Shown here piece after piece: positions 13,057-25,062 of a stretch of 64,000 nt of DNA. Position numbers and translations under genes: made by a program. Each line of letters opens with the position of its first letter. Within the stretch, counting starts at the first letter, position 1. The DNA is taken from positions 4,830,001-4,894,000 of the forward strand of contig JAMJFZ010004031.1 of the NCBI GenBank assembly GCA_026225945.1. The letters run 5' to 3'. This DNA is from Cricetomys ansorgei (lineage: Eukaryota; Chordata; Mammalia; Rodentia; Nesomyidae). The notes below the pieces were generated by a model, which was given only the letters and a program-made list of their open reading frames with translations, was not told the origin of the DNA and searched no databases.

Positions 13057-13444
13057 TTGTATTTGTTACTTGTATTTCCCTTTCCTCTCTTAAAAGTAAA
13101 ATAAAGCCTGGCACAATATATAAACTCATCAAATATATATAAACAATATATAAAGCATACCTTCCTGATCCCTTATAACTACTTATGGAATGAAATAATA
13201 TGACTCTTCTGGGAAGATTATTTTTAAATCAGGATATTCTAGAACTAGGTCTTACAGAACATTAACAAACATCTTACACATTTTAGTTATCTGACTATCA
13301 GACACTATGTTATTTCAAGAGTTTTAGCTAACCCCCAGAAGCAAACAATTCATGTTTGCAGATTTGACGTGTTAGATAGGTTGGTTAGAGGTTAAAATCC
13401 TCTTCTCTACAGCTGGAGAACAAACCTAGATAGTGAGAGTGATA

Positions 13445-13660
13445 ACCCAGCATTAAAAACTCCAGGAACCAGAAGTCAAACTGCCTGGATTTGAATTCTT
13501 GCACCTGTACACTTATAAGCTGTGTGAAGTTGGAGTCACTCTGTGCCTCAGTTTCCCATCTCTGAAATCAGGCTAATAAAAATATTATCTTGTTTGTTTA
13601 TTGGGCTGTTGTAAGGATCCAATGAATATGTAAGTATAAATATGTGTGAGTGCATATGAC
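13445..13660 (+). mobile_element. MIR SINE
   Basis: GGATTTGAATTCTTGCACC, TAAGCTGTGTGAAGTTGGAG, CTCTGTGCCTCAGTTTCCC and GCTGTTGTAAGGATCCAATG follow the MIR consensus order closely. It is one of two MIRs within 800 bp in the same orientation. Confidence 0.85.
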
Positions 13661-14547
13661 TATACACTGATATGCACATCTGTATTGCATATTAATATCT
13701 GTACCATGTGTAATGTGCCTGGGTAATACTTGGTCCATAGTCCTGTGTTATTGTCCTGTAACCATTTTAGAAGCAAAGCGTATCAATCTCACCCTTTATT
13801 CGTGTAGCTACCTCCTAGTGGTCATGCTTAGTCAGTAGACCTCTTAGTCTTTGATACTTTCCTGACACAATGGGCTGGGAAAAGAGCAGAGATGCTTGGT
13901 TGTTGGCTGTGCTGGTCAGAGGGAAAGACCTACAATGCGAGGGGCCACAGAGCTGGGTAAGCAATAAAAAGAAAAAATTGAACTCCTTCGCATTTTAATT
14001 TCTTTAGGGAAATCTTCGGGAGTTCTGTATTTGGCGTATGTGGCCTGTAAAGTTTTCTATTTCAGTTCTTGTGGCAAGGGACTTGCCTGACAATGGCATA
14101 GGCACAGGTTCTATACCCTGTATGGTGCAGAACCGACCTCTTCATCTCAGTCTGCAAATGTTCCTTCATTTGGGTCATCTGGCTCTCATTTCTATGAGTT
14201 AGATGCTTTGTTTGTTTCTGTTATGGCACAAAGAAGAGGCACCAGGAAGCCTTGGGATTATAACCTAAAAGGGCCTTCAAGATCACATTTCTAAAGGTCA
14301 GAGACTAAGAGAATAATTCCAAGTGTCACTTGGCTCTCAAATGAGCTTTCATTGTGATGGATTATGGCATAATCCATTGACATGATAAGGTACCTATTAT
14401 GTTACAGAGGCAGTTGGCTGAAATAATAGGATTTTTTTTATGATCACTGTGGTGAGTCTTTCACATATTACTGGCTTCATAGGATAGATAAATATAACTT
14501 CTCTTTGTTGGGACTCAGAAAACCATAACTGTGTCCCCAAAACACCC
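13661..14547. other. Unassigned intron sequence
   Basis: No exon or repeat is recognised. Confidence 0.45.
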
Positions 14548-14642
14548 GAAGTAGGGTGTTTTGCCAAGCTGCGCATGGTGAATTAATAAATTGTACCCCC
14601 AAAGTAGTGTACCTTGCCTTGCTGAACATGGTGAATTAACAA
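14548..14642 (+). repeat. Imperfect tandem duplication, two 42-bp units
   Basis: Units at 14548-14589 and 14601-14642 share AAGTAG, a TTGCC core and the exact run CATGGTGAATTAA, with roughly nine mismatches. This indicates an old local duplication. Confidence 0.7.
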
Positions 14643-14965
14643 CAGTTGGAAGGCTTTAGAAACATGGAATTATGGTCTCTCCTCCCTGACCTTGAGCACA
14701 AAGCCAGCTACTGGACCCTTCCATTCCTTCCCTCCCCACCCCACTTCCTTCACATTCCCTTCTCTAAGGAGATGCCTCCCCACCCGAAAAAAGAATTCTC
14801 TAGAACCAGAGAAGTGTGTGTTTTGCTCTAACAGGAAGTTTAATGGAAATAAAGATAAAAAGCCTCATCAAATAAGGTGAAACCCTACTTTGACTTCATT
14901 CATTTATATGAGACCAATGATGAAGCGCAGTACTTTGCACACTGGCCTAAAAAGGTGAGTGTCCT

Positions 14966-15300
14966 AGATTGCTTTGTATTGCTGTGATAGAATCAACTTG
15001 AGGAAGAAAGGGTTCCAGTTACAGTCTACTGTCAAGGTTATCGAGGCAGGAACCTGGGAGCAGACACTGTAGCAGAGACCACAGGGGAGCCCCGGTTACT
15101 GGCTTGCTCCCTTGACTAGCTCAGCCTAGGAGCGCCTGCCCAGAAATGGCACCGCCCACAGTGGGCGGGGCCCTTCCTCATCAATCATTAATCAGGAAAA
15201 AGCTCCACACAAATTCAATAGAAGCAGTTCCTCAACTGAGCTGAGAGGACTCTAGTTTGTTGACACAAACTAACTGGTGCAGTTAATAAAAAAAAAAAAT
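14966..15300 (+). mobile_element. Rodent interspersed repeat, probably LTR-derived
   Basis: Contains words of a very common rodent repeat: GTATTGCTGTGATAGAATCA, GGGAGCCCCGGTTACTGG, TGGCTTGCTCCC, AATGGCACCGCCCACAG and CTCATCAATCATTAATCAGG. I recognise the family by its words but am unsure of its formal name. It ends near an A12T9 palindrome at 15289-15309. Confidence 0.6.
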
Positions 15301-15317
15301 TTTTTTTTAAATCTGTT

Positions 15318-15625
15318 GGTGCTGGAGAGCTAGTTCACTGGATAAGAGTGCTTGCTCAGTCTGGATCCCAGCACCCACTGAAAACGTTCCACGGGGTACA
15401 GTGTGCCTGTAACCCCAGTTTCGGGTGGTGGGGCAGACACTGCGGGATGACTGGAGCTTGTTGGCTGCCCAGCATAGGGGCATTCAGGTTCAGTGACAGA
15501 CCCTACCTCAGAAAAGCAGTGAATCGGAGAGTGACAGAACGGGGTATCTCTCTTCCTCCTCTGGCCTCTGTGCACACCGGGCACACACTCGAGTGCACAT
15601 TTATCAGACACACACACACACACAT
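15318..15625 (+). mobile_element. B4-type SINE
   Basis: GTGCTGGAGAGCTAGTTCAC, then AGAGTGCTTGCTC, GGATCCCAGCACCC, a TGTAACCCCAG middle, GACAGACCCTACCTCAGAAA and a CA-rich tail at 15610-15624. Short open frames across it on both strands are by-products. Confidence 0.65.
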
Positions 15626-17469
15626 TTTTAAAAGTGAGGGAAAAAGTAGAGTCAATATCTTGCTTAATAGCTGCAGAAAATCCAATATTTGTCCCAGTCA
15701 CCAGTGGGCCACATGCACCTAGCCCTGCGTGTGTACCACTGCTCTTTGGTAACCACCTGTCTTCTCCCTGCATTTACATCTAAGCTTAAGTACACTTTTT
15801 CTCTTAATAAACTGCACTTAATAACCTCCTTTTGTCCTCACCGCCCGCCACGCACAAGTTTGCTTTTTTAAAAAGTTAAATATTGGACCTGTCTCATGAA
15901 CATCAATGTAAAAGGGACATTTTCTTTCTTTCTTTTTTTTTTTTTTTCAGCAAGACTGAGTTTTAGAGAAATTGAACATTTTCTTGCAGAGTGTAATGCA
16001 TTTTAGCCAAATTTCTGCTCACAACTCCCACTGACTTTCAGTCACCCAAAGGTGACACGGAAGGGTTGCCAGCAGCGAGTAACAAAATCTGGAATAAAGT
16101 GACAGAGGATCAAAGTGGGAAATAACTTGTGACCAGAAGAAAAAAAAAAAAAAAAAGCATTGTGATTTGTCTTTTATTTCCCTCTGCAAAAACTTCTTCG
16201 GAAGCATTCTGTCTTGGTGAAGCTGCACTTAAAAGACAGAGAACAGCAAGACTAAGGTGAAGGTATAGATAGAAGCATGGTTTGTTTAGAAGATCCATCA
16301 GTACTTTAAAACAATCTGTGTTTAACATGGCAAATTGTGTGTCATTAAAATGCTAATGGAATGGTAAACAGCTGCTAAGTTTTTATGCTAATGAATGGTG
16401 GAAGCTAAGTAGTTCTCCAGCCTCCTGTCTATTAGCATAGAGATGTGATTGGGTAAGGAGGATTGCAGAACATTCTGACCTTCATTGATGGAGCAATCTG
16501 TGAGTTCCCACTGCATTCTACTTGATTTGAGTTTGTTAGCACCTTGTGACTCTCACCAGGCCCTGGGGGCCTCTGTATTACACACTGTTTCACAGCCACC
16601 ATTGAGGCCTTAGAGATGGAGCTTGGCTTCCCTTTCAGAGTCCAGCAGCCACAAGACTGTAATGTGTGTTCAGTAGGTGGCTTAGATTAATTCTACCTAC
16701 ATACTCCTTCTACTTTAGAATTCTAACACTTATCATGATGATAAATTACGAAAGGCCATTTATCTATATACAAGAAGTATCTCTAGCTTTCTATTGATCT
16801 ACGTATTTAAAATAAGTCCTTTCAGATATGCTTCTGCAATATTTGATGCATTGACATAATAGTGGTCTTGGATCTTCAAGCCTGAAGTTAGCAGTGAGGG
16901 CAGCATTACCTGATTAGGAGAGTAATACGTAATTAAATGCCGGTGGTATATGCATGCCTGACCAAACCAGATGATTTAATTGAGCTTCTGAAAAAGAAAT
17001 CACTACTCCTCCTATATATACTCTTGGCTGATTCTCTCTGCTGAGTCCTCATCTGTATTTCCTAATGGCTGTGGCTGACCCAAATTATATTACAGATAAT
17101 ACTCCAGGTACCCTTTTCTCTCTTGTTCCTTTTCTTTTTACATAATTTATTTAGAAGATCAGTGTAAATGAGTTATGACGCTCTATTCGACACTGTTGCC
17201 GGTACTATTCATAACTGATTGGCAACGTGCCACCGGTTTCTTTGGAAACCCATCACCAAAACAAGTTTTCACTGAGGCAGGAACTTCAGTGATTTGGGGA
17301 CACTGTAAGAGACTGGTGGAAACTTTAATAGTTCAGGTATTTTCTCACACAGCTCATTTCTCCTTGAAGTAAGTGAGGGAGTCAAGGCATGATTATTGTG
17401 TGATCCTAGTCAGACAGGACAGGAGGAACTGAGCCCTTGTGTGTCAATGTGAAAGTCTCAGCCCTCTTC
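15626..17469. other. Unassigned intron sequence
   Basis: No exon is recognised. Homopolymer tracts lie at about 15935 (T) and 16140 (A). The AT-rich 16330-17170 stretch is repeat-poor. Confidence 0.45.
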
Positions 17470-17800
17470 AGAATACCCCCCAAAGTGCAACCAATCCAGA
17501 TGTCCACCACCTGATAAATGAATGTACAAAATGTGGCACACTCCCACGGTAGAATATCAGTCAGCCTTGAAAAGGCACAGTACTCTGATGCATGCTGCAG
17601 TCTGAATAAACCTGGAAAGCATTAATCACAAACAAATGAAGGCACTCACAAAAGAAATGTTGTACGATACTATTTAAATGACATGTCTTGGACAGATAAG
17701 TCTATACATGAAGGCAATTGATTAGTGGCTGTCAGGAGCCAGAATTGCTGGTTGACAGGTGAAGGGACTGCTTCTATGTGTAGAATTTAAGTCATAAAAA
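17470..17800 (+). mobile_element. Ancient L1M-type LINE-1 3' fragment
   Basis: CAACCAATCCAGATGTCCAC, then TGATAAATGAATGTACAAAA, GAATATCAGTCAGCCTTGAA and GATTAGTGGCTGTCAGGAGC follow the order of the old L1 ORF2 end and 3' UTR. Frames are broken. Confidence 0.75.
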
Positions 17801-18009
17801 TTTCTGAATGTGAAGATGATGTTCATTGACCACTCTGTGAATACTATTAAATTTACATATATAAATTTATACAATTTAAAAAGTTTATATATTAAATTTT
17901 TAAAAACTATTGAATTTACAGTTTGAGAGGGTAAGTTATCTGATATGTGATTAATATACACACACGCATATATACGTACATATATTGATACATACATACG
18001 TATATACAT
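17801..18009. other. AT-rich sequence with a short TA/CA patch
   Basis: Mostly AT-rich, with a TATA/CATA patch at about 17950-18008. No coding signal. Confidence 0.5.
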
Positions 18010-18315
18010 GGGATCTATAGGTAAGTGCTTGCCATGCAACCATGAGGACCTGAGTTGGATCCCCAGTGCCCACATGACAGGCAACCATGGTGGCACATTC
18101 TTAGAAATTCCTCTTGGAATCTCAGCTTAGGGAGGCAGAGGCATCAGCTCCCTTGGGCCACTGGCTAGCCAGCTTGCCAGATCTACAAAGCCCCAAACAA
18201 AGCACCTGACTCAGAAAACAAAGATGATGGGTTCCTGAGAAATGACACTTGTGCTGATTTCTGGTATCTACGTGCATGAGAGCATACGTGCATGCACACG
18301 TGCTCACACACAAAA
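18010..18315 (+). mobile_element. B4-type SINE
   Basis: GGTAAGTGCTTGCCATGCAA, GAGGACCTGAGTTGGATCCC, a GGCAACCATGGTGGCACAT segment, TTAGGGAGGCAGAGGC and a TGCACACGTGCTCACACACA end. This is an ID/B4-like head with a B1-like middle. Confidence 0.65.
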
Positions 18316-19085
18316 CATGCCAGACCTTGTCTCCCAGGGAGCCAACCAGGACAGCAAGTATACTATACTCCATGACTGCTGATGACCAGGAAGAATACCA
18401 GCATCATTCCTAATCACCGAGTCCTGCATTAAACCAGGTACTGCAGGAGGGGATCGTAAATATAACTGTTCAAGGGTACAGGAGCCCAAAGAACATAGTT
18501 TTATTAGGTATAGAAATTAAGACAAAATGATGAGTTGCTGTCCCCAAACTCCCTGTCTGCAGCCATACCATAACCTGCCTTCTTGTGTTCTCTAGCCATC
18601 CCATGTCTAGATGTCCTCTTTCCCCTAGTATAATGACAACATTGTGATCAGTTTTAAGACAACAAATTGAGTCATAACTATAACCCGTGACTGCCAAAGT
18701 CCAAGTTTCTTTCCCCATAAAAACCCCAGGTAATTATCTCTGATTTGCAGAAAACATGCTGGTGGCCATTTACTCTTTTTTTCTCTAGCAGTTTGTGGTT
18801 TTGTGTGTTCTCAAAGGTTGGACACCAGGACATTCCCATTGTGCCACAGCTGCTGGTGGAACCTGGGGACGGTGTGTCGCCTGACCCTGAGAAGCCTTTG
18901 GCTTATGCTCAGGGAAGTATTCTGCATGTGTCTCGGCCCATGAGGAAGAGGTCTCTTTGACTGTGTTTGCCAGGTGCTTGAGTCTGTGACTCTTGTGCTT
19001 GCAGGTCTCAGCTCTGCAGCCTTGTGCTTGGGAGGGAAATGGGTGTGAGCGAGAGATTGAATTTGTCTTGTTTTGTTCTTGGCAG
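18316..19085. other. Intron sequence leading to the first ZNF385B exon
   Basis: No repeat is recognised. The last 40 bp are pyrimidine-rich and end in the acceptor TTCTTGGCAG. Minus-strand open frames at 18785-19227 are shadows of the exon region. Confidence 0.5.
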
Positions 19086-19228
19086 GCAGTGCATGCCACA
19101 CTACTACCCTTCCTGCTCTCGTGCGAACACCCACCCTGATGATGCAGCCTTCGCTGGACATCAAACCATTTATGTCTTTTCCAGTGGACAGTAGTTCTGC
19201 TGTTGGGCTCTTTCCAAACTTTAACACA
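19086..19228 (+). CDS. Zfp385b: ZNF385B internal coding exon (linker before second zinc finger)
   Basis: This internal exon of a C2H2/U1-type zinc-finger protein begins after a pyrimidine-rich acceptor (TTCTTGGCAG) and ends ACA before a GTGAGT donor. It is 143 bp: two bases completing a Gly codon (assuming the previous exon ends in G), then 47 codons. The peptide runs from SACHTTTLPALVRTP through PSLDIKPFMSFPVD to LFPNFNT, which matches what I recall of the ZNF385B linker between fingers 1 and 2; only one residue near the exon start seems to differ from human. The paralogue ZNF385D has a similar but clearly different segment here. There is no finger in this exon. ATG codons at 19139 and 19142 could start a shorter isoform lacking the N-terminal finger; the second has A at -3. 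The family is nuclear and is reported to bind nucleic acid; ZNF385B has been linked to p53-related apoptosis. Partial gene: upstream exons lie outside the window. Confidence 0.92.
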
Positions 19229-19229
19229 G

Positions 19230-21334
19230 TGAGTAGCTGCGTTGTTCTTTTATGTGTGCCTCTGCAATCTCTTTTCTTTCACTACATTCCCAGGCAGACC
19301 ATGGGCGGAATCCGTTTCCAAAGTGAATGATTTAGGTTCTGCCACTCAGCTGTACTGTGGGAAATGCCTCACTCATGGAACTCAGCCCAAACAGGAACCA
19401 GGACGTGGACTTTACTAATGTCCCCACCACTGACACTCAGCTGTAACATTGTCCAGTTTAGATAAACTTTGTAGCTGCTTTACTGTCTCTGCTGTTCCTG
19501 AAGTGCTGCTCAGACATGCTCAAGAACACAATTTAGAGACATTGAGCCGCACTGATCTTTTCTCAATTTTAACTATAAAGAAAAAATAAAACCAACAACT
19601 GTGGGATTTATTTCTCTGGGTACCTTTTTACTTGGGAGAGATGTTTTGGATAAACTATGACTTTCATATAAACAGAAGTTTTATTTGGGGGGCTCCTGTG
19701 AGTTATTGAATCTGACCCTAACCAAAAAGAAAGATACTCGTTTTCAATCTACATATCATAGTTTTCTGTCCAGTGTGTAGCTATTCCCCTAAACATACAT
19801 AATGAAAACTAGTGAGTTGCCAGACATTTCATAGGCATGCCAAGTAGAGCTGACATCTTCGAACAGCAGGATTCTAGGCAAACTGGAAACTTCTAGCAGG
19901 CGAAGGGTTGAACACTGAGGAGACAGCATGGACTACATCTGCACTGTAGATAACTATACTTGGTGGGGCGGGATGGTGTCTGTGAGCGAGAACATTGTAG
20001 ATGCTGCCATGATCAAAACAAATAAGCGCGTTATCAACACCACCAGACAGTGTGCTTTGGAAGCACTGCCAAATGCCCCCCCCCTTTGCAAACTTATCTC
20101 CTGCAGAAGTGAAAACAGCAAGAGGGTTTTTCCTCAAGGGTTGTAAATAAAATCTGTTGACAAGCCTTCTGTTGGGGAGTAGCACGGTAAGGTAATCAGC
20201 AGTTGAGGATAGACAGCTTTGTAGATGCTCTGCTTTTGACTTGGCAAAGACATTGTTGAACGTTTCTGTTTTCTGCGGGGGCGGTTTCTGGCCAAGGCCA
20301 ACAGGCTTTTTTGTTTGGTTTGGTTTGGTTTTTGTTTTTAAGGCATGAAAAGGTAAGTATGGTTTCTAGTCCAAAGGAGTGTGTAAGTAAGATGAATTGG
20401 GCCTGTCTTGGCCACGTGAATCCATCAGAAGTGAAAACAACCCTCCCAAAGCGAGGCATTTCAGAGAGCTTGAATCAAGCCTTCTGCCAAATCTGCAATC
20501 ATTCCAAACGTGCTACTCGGGATGTTTTCTAGGCATTTGTCTTTGGATCACTGTGCATCTGCAGACCACAGCACAAGGGAGGGGTAGTTGATAAGCAGCC
20601 TGGGTGATGGAGCAAGCATAAGTGTGTTAGCCTGTGATTTTACTTTTTCAATGCAAGTCTCAGACGTGGCTGTTAGCACAAGTAGCACAGTATTTTCTCT
20701 AAATTTACCTGCAGGAAATTATAGCCGTCTTACAAACATGTACTGCTTCACATAAAGCAGTAGTGCTCAAGGCAAAATGAAAACTTCATTCTCTGCCCCT
20801 GATCACACTCTCCAACCTTCACTAGGAATGTGCTGTCAATAGCTGGCACCCACTGTCCCAGCTCCTCCTGAGAGCTGCACACCTAACATAGCTGACGGCA
20901 TAGGGTTTTGCAAGTGCAGATACTCAGTGATGTCTGCAGGTCACTGTTGTCAGCTTTCAAACTGTCTTACACGCGGATGCATCTCTGTGTTTCAGGGATA
21001 TTAAACAAAAATAGAGTGAATGCTTTGAAAAGTTTCTTTTTTAACATAAAAAAAAGTTGATATTGGCTTATTAATGTTGCGTAGGGCACACAGATACACT
21101 AGCATGTCACGTTATTTGTTTATTGTGCATAATAATCTTTGATATACTACATTGATAAAGCTCAATGACTATTTTCCTTATGAAATGTTTTTCCTTCTTA
21201 AAAGAAAATAAGCTTTAAATTTTCAAATTCTGGTATTACTTGATTATTAACGGTAAAATTTTGCTTAGCCACGCCCCTTCTAGTACCGTATTAAAAATAA
21301 AGTCAGCCCTTTGGACCCTCTCTTATTTTGTTGG
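19230..21334. other. Intron sequence after the first exon
   Basis: A TTTGG short tandem repeat lies at about 20311-20331. An isolated strong donor AAAAG|GTAAGT at 20353 sits 10 nt after an acceptor-like TTTTTAAG. Otherwise unassigned. Confidence 0.5.
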
Positions 21335-21475
21335 GCATGGTGGTGTACACCTATCCAGCACCAGTGAGGCCGAGGCAGGAGGTTCCTTAGTTCAAAGTCA
21401 GCCTGGGCTCCATAGTGGAGCCCTCTCTCACACACACACACACACACGCACATGCACACCACACACACACTCATT
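21335..21475 (+). mobile_element. B1-like SINE with (CA)n tail
   Basis: GGGCATGGTGGTGTACACC, GAGGCCGAGGCAGGAGG and AGTTCAAAGTCAGCCTGGGC match B1 words, followed by a CA microsatellite at about 21430-21470. Confidence 0.75.
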
Positions 21476-22224
21476 CCCCCTCCTCCTTTCTGTGTGAATG
21501 CATGTGATCCTTTCCGAGTTGCAGTTTAAATAACTGTCCTTTTCCTTCCTGGTTTTTCCATCCCAGTACCCAATTCAACTAGAAAATTTCGTAAGAGACT
21601 TTAAGAACATCACCCATCACATTTTCCTAGGGAACTATACTGTTTCTGTATTGATACTAATAATTACACTAAATAATCATGTTATTTGTTATATTGAGGA
21701 GTTAGTGGTTGTCACTCCTATTTTCAAAGAAGAGAAGCTGGGACTTGAATTATGATCTTCTAATTTGAAACTTTTGTTCTGGCTTTTCACGCCCTTGGCT
21801 CTTTGGGTCCATGACACCTACCACCTCATTCACTGGGGACAAAGCCCAGTCAGAAACCTTACCCTGTCTTTGCTAGACACATACTAGACAGTTTTCTGCA
21901 GGGTCATTAAGTAAAAGAGAAAATGACTTTTTGAATATGAAATGCAAACTTCTACAAGCATTCCTGCTGAAGCAGAATGTATTTGTAAAACACCAGTAGT
22001 ACCTCTTGTTGGCATATTTTAAAAGCTACTGTCTACTCTTTCTTTGAGAAACAAGGTGAATTGTAGTGTCACTTTATTTTCAACCAATGCTGGTATTAAT
22101 AGATATAAGAAATAGCATCAAACTTAATCAACTTTTATCTGAGAAGTAGAAATTCAATCGCTATACCAAGACCACGGATAAAGGTTTTGAAAAGTCTAAG
22201 CTTTGCCTTCTTCACATTAATTTA

Positions 22225-22412
22225 AAATGCATATGCTTGGGGGTAGAAGGGTGGCTCTGTGGTGAAGAGCACTTGCTGCTCAAAAGAGGACCCGAGTTCT
22301 ATTCCCAGCACCCACGTGAATTGGTACACAACTGTCTCAAACTCCGTCTCCAGCAGATCCAGTGTCTTCACCTCCACACACATGTGCATGCACATACAAA
22401 CAAAAATAAAAG
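22225..22412 (+). mobile_element. B3/B2-type SINE
   Basis: GGGTGGCTCTGTGGTGAAGA, GCACTTGCTGCTC and GTTCTATTCCCAGCACCCAC give the tRNA-derived head. The tail is CACACACATGTGCATGC with an AAAATAAAAGTAAAG end. Confidence 0.75.
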
Positions 22413-22437
22413 TAAAGTATTTCTTTTAAAAATACAT

Positions 22438-22590
22438 AGTCAGGTGTGGTGACCCACATTTTAATTCCCAGCACTCCGGAGGCATAGACAGTCAGATCTC
22501 TGTAAGACAGAAGCCAGTGTGGTCTATATAGAGAGTCCAGGCCAGCCAAGGCTGTATTGTAAGGCTGTGTCTCAATAAAGAAACAAACAA
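22438..22590 (+). mobile_element. B1-like SINE
   Basis: AGTCAGGTGTGGTGACCCAC, TTTTAATTCCCAGCACTCC and GTCCAGGCCAGCCAAGGC, then GTGTCTCAATAAAG and an A-rich end. It directly follows the B3 element. Confidence 0.75.
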
Positions 22591-22799
22591 ATATTTAATG
22601 TTTTTCCTTCTGTTTATAGTAAGTCAGAGTAGTGCATAATTAATAAGAGTTAAAAAAGGAATTCTGTAATAGTCTAAAACAAAATAGGTGGCTCGTTCTA
22701 TCGTGAATTTACACATTGTGAAATCTATGCATCCCAGCGTTCAGAGGTTCTCACACTCCACAGCTGAGAGAATCTTTCCACGCTATATATGACGTATAA

Positions 22800-22945
22800 G
22801 TGCGGGGCCGGAGGGACGGGTCCGCGGTTATGAACACTTACCACTTTAGCCTCCAAGGGCACCAGACACACATACAACACGTAGACATACAGGTAGGCAA
22901 ATGCTCAAACGATTTGAAGCAAGTAAATAAACTTTCCAAAAAAGG
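22800..22945 (+). mobile_element. B2/B3-like SINE fragment, CpG-rich head
   Basis: GGCCGGAGGGACGGGTCC and GAACACTTACCACT resemble a B2/B3 head with undecayed CpGs. A TACAGGTAGGCAAATGC tail and an AAGTAAATAAAC end follow. The local CpG cluster is explained by this SINE, not by a promoter. Confidence 0.55.
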
Positions 22946-23369
22946 ATAAGCAAAGAATGTAAGCCTCCATCCAGCAGAGCTGCGAAGAGACAGATAAGGG
23001 CACTGGCCATCAGGCGGGTGATGACTTGGGTCCTGTGTCTTAATGACCACAGACTGGCAACATCAGCTCCCGGCTTCAGTGGTTATGCTGTACAGAGAGC
23101 TGGTTCGTGTTACTTATAAAGAGAAGACTGTGCAAACGCACACATCAGTTCTCTTTAAGATTCTGACCTTCATAGCCAAGCCCCAGTAGGCTTTTCTGCC
23201 GGGCTATGCACTGGTGCTCGTTCCTCCCACTGCCCTGGCAGTCAGTGTTTGTCTTTCAGGAGCAGCTTCCATCCCATAAGGTCTTCTGCCTGCATTGTCC
23301 CATCCATCACTTCAGTTTTCTTGCTTGTGTGCAGCTCCCCGACCAGCGCCAATTTTTTACCTGTTCACA

Positions 23370-23570
23370 ACTTATGAAAATTTTTATTTATTTATTTTGG
23401 GTTTTTTTTTGATATTATAATTACAGTATTTTTTCCTTCTCTTTCTATCCTAAACCCTCCTATATACCCCACTCTGCTCTCCTTCACATTTATGGCCTCC
23501 TTTTTCACTAAATGATATTGCATGCATATGTATATATGTGTATACGGATATATTCCTAAAAATAACCTAG
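23370..23570 (-). mobile_element. Lx-type L1 3' UTR fragment
   Basis: A T-rich start (TTTTTATTTATTTATTTTGG), then TTCACATTTATGGCCTCC, TATTGCATGCATATGTATAT and ATATTCCTAAAAATAACC, matching the antisense 3' UTR of older rodent L1s. Confidence 0.65.
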
Positions 23571-24867
23571 CCCTAATCGATGACTTCCAACTTCCGGGAG
23601 TTTGAGAACACGAAGTCCTTTTGTAAAACCTTGACGTCTATGGCATTTTCTGTGAGCTCAGATTAGACACATTCACAGTTTACACGAGCACTCGCATTGG
23701 TTGGTAGAGGCTCTTCTAAGCAGCCACACCCTGCACACAGGGACAGATGTGTTTGCACGTGCCTCTCCAAGGCTCTGACTGTGATCAAGTGCTGCCTAGG
23801 AACCACAATCACCCCTCAGTTTCTCTGTGGATTGACAGGTGTTTTATGAGCCTATTTATGTGAAATTCTTCCCAGATCCTGCTATGCTTCTGCTACTCTT
23901 CTAGGAAAACCACTCGCACAACTGCTGCTTCACTGCAAGAGGAAAAAAAACCAAAAACAAAAAATCCTGATCTCACTACCTACCTTGAAATTATTTTTTC
24001 CTAACACACGATCAGATGTGCGGAGCAGAATAAAGATGATTTCAGAGTATAAAGTCTCAAGCCACTGTGTGACAGAGCCGTGCATGACGAGCTGTGGGGT
24101 CACAGGTGCGATTAGCAAGGCACCTTACCATTCTAGAATCTAGATCCTCTGGTGGTCTGAACCATTCTCAGCCTGAAAACATCAACAAGCACTCAAAAGT
24201 TTTTCTTTCTCATAATAGCAATAGTGTATTTATTAACTGGTGCCAAAAGAAGGAAATTAGAAATTAAAATCACATTTGCTTTGCTATTTGTTTGTGCCTG
24301 TGACTTAGGAGGTGTTATTGTAAAGCAGTCTGAAGTCCTCTGGGACACGCTGAAGTTTCTCACCTACCTGCCTCTGATGTTTTCATCTCTTGAATAAAGT
24401 CCTTACTTCCACATTCAAGTTCATATTTCTGCTTTGTTCTTGTGTAGTGGGATGCCTTGGCTGCTACACCTCAAAGTGAATCTTCACTCTCTGAGTCTGT
24501 TTTTTTTTTTATATACTCTTAACAGTGCTTGTTGGCATTAAAAAGTTATATCGTTCATATTTTATAGATGCTAGTCTGTCTAACTGACTACACTTACCCC
24601 TTTATCCCAGTCAAATAAAAAAAGAAAATGTAGTTGAAATTTTATTTTTTCATGGTAGCTTTAAAATACATTAAAGATCCTCTTCTTTTGTATGTTTCTG
24701 AAAGAGTGTGTGGTGTTAAGATACGCTGAGATGAAATCTTCTACAGTTACCCTGAATCACTTGAAAGAGGTAGAAATTGTTGGCCACTATTGTGCTTAGA
24801 ACATTCATCCATAGCTCTTACGAAATGAATAGAAATAAAAGATGTTTATAGCAAGCCTTTAAAGGGA
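23571..24867. other. Unassigned intron sequence
   Basis: No exon or repeat is recognised. Confidence 0.45.
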
Positions 24868-25062
24868 CTGGAGAGATGGCTTGGCTCTGAGTTCAGATCC
24901 CAGCATTTCCATTAGGTGCTCACAACCACCAGTAACTTCAGCTCCAGAGGATCCGATGCCCTTTACTGGGCTCTGCAGGCACCTGCACTCATATACGTAC
25001 ACACACACACACACGTGCACACATGCATTCATACACACAATTAGAAATAAATCTTGAAAAAA
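24868..25062 (+). mobile_element. B3/B2-type SINE with CA tract
   Basis: GGGACTGGAGAGATGGCTTG, GAGTTCAGATCCCAGCA, AGGTGCTCACAACCACC and GGATCCGATGCCC, then a (CA)n tail at about 24999-25023 and AATAAATCTTGAAAA. It is missing part of the head after GGCTT. Confidence 0.75.

Noticed and set aside
22775..22830. Short CpG-rich patch with a TATA-like and CRE-like word, looking like a promoter
   Set aside because: The CpGs fall in the head of a B2/B3-like SINE, which explains the composition.
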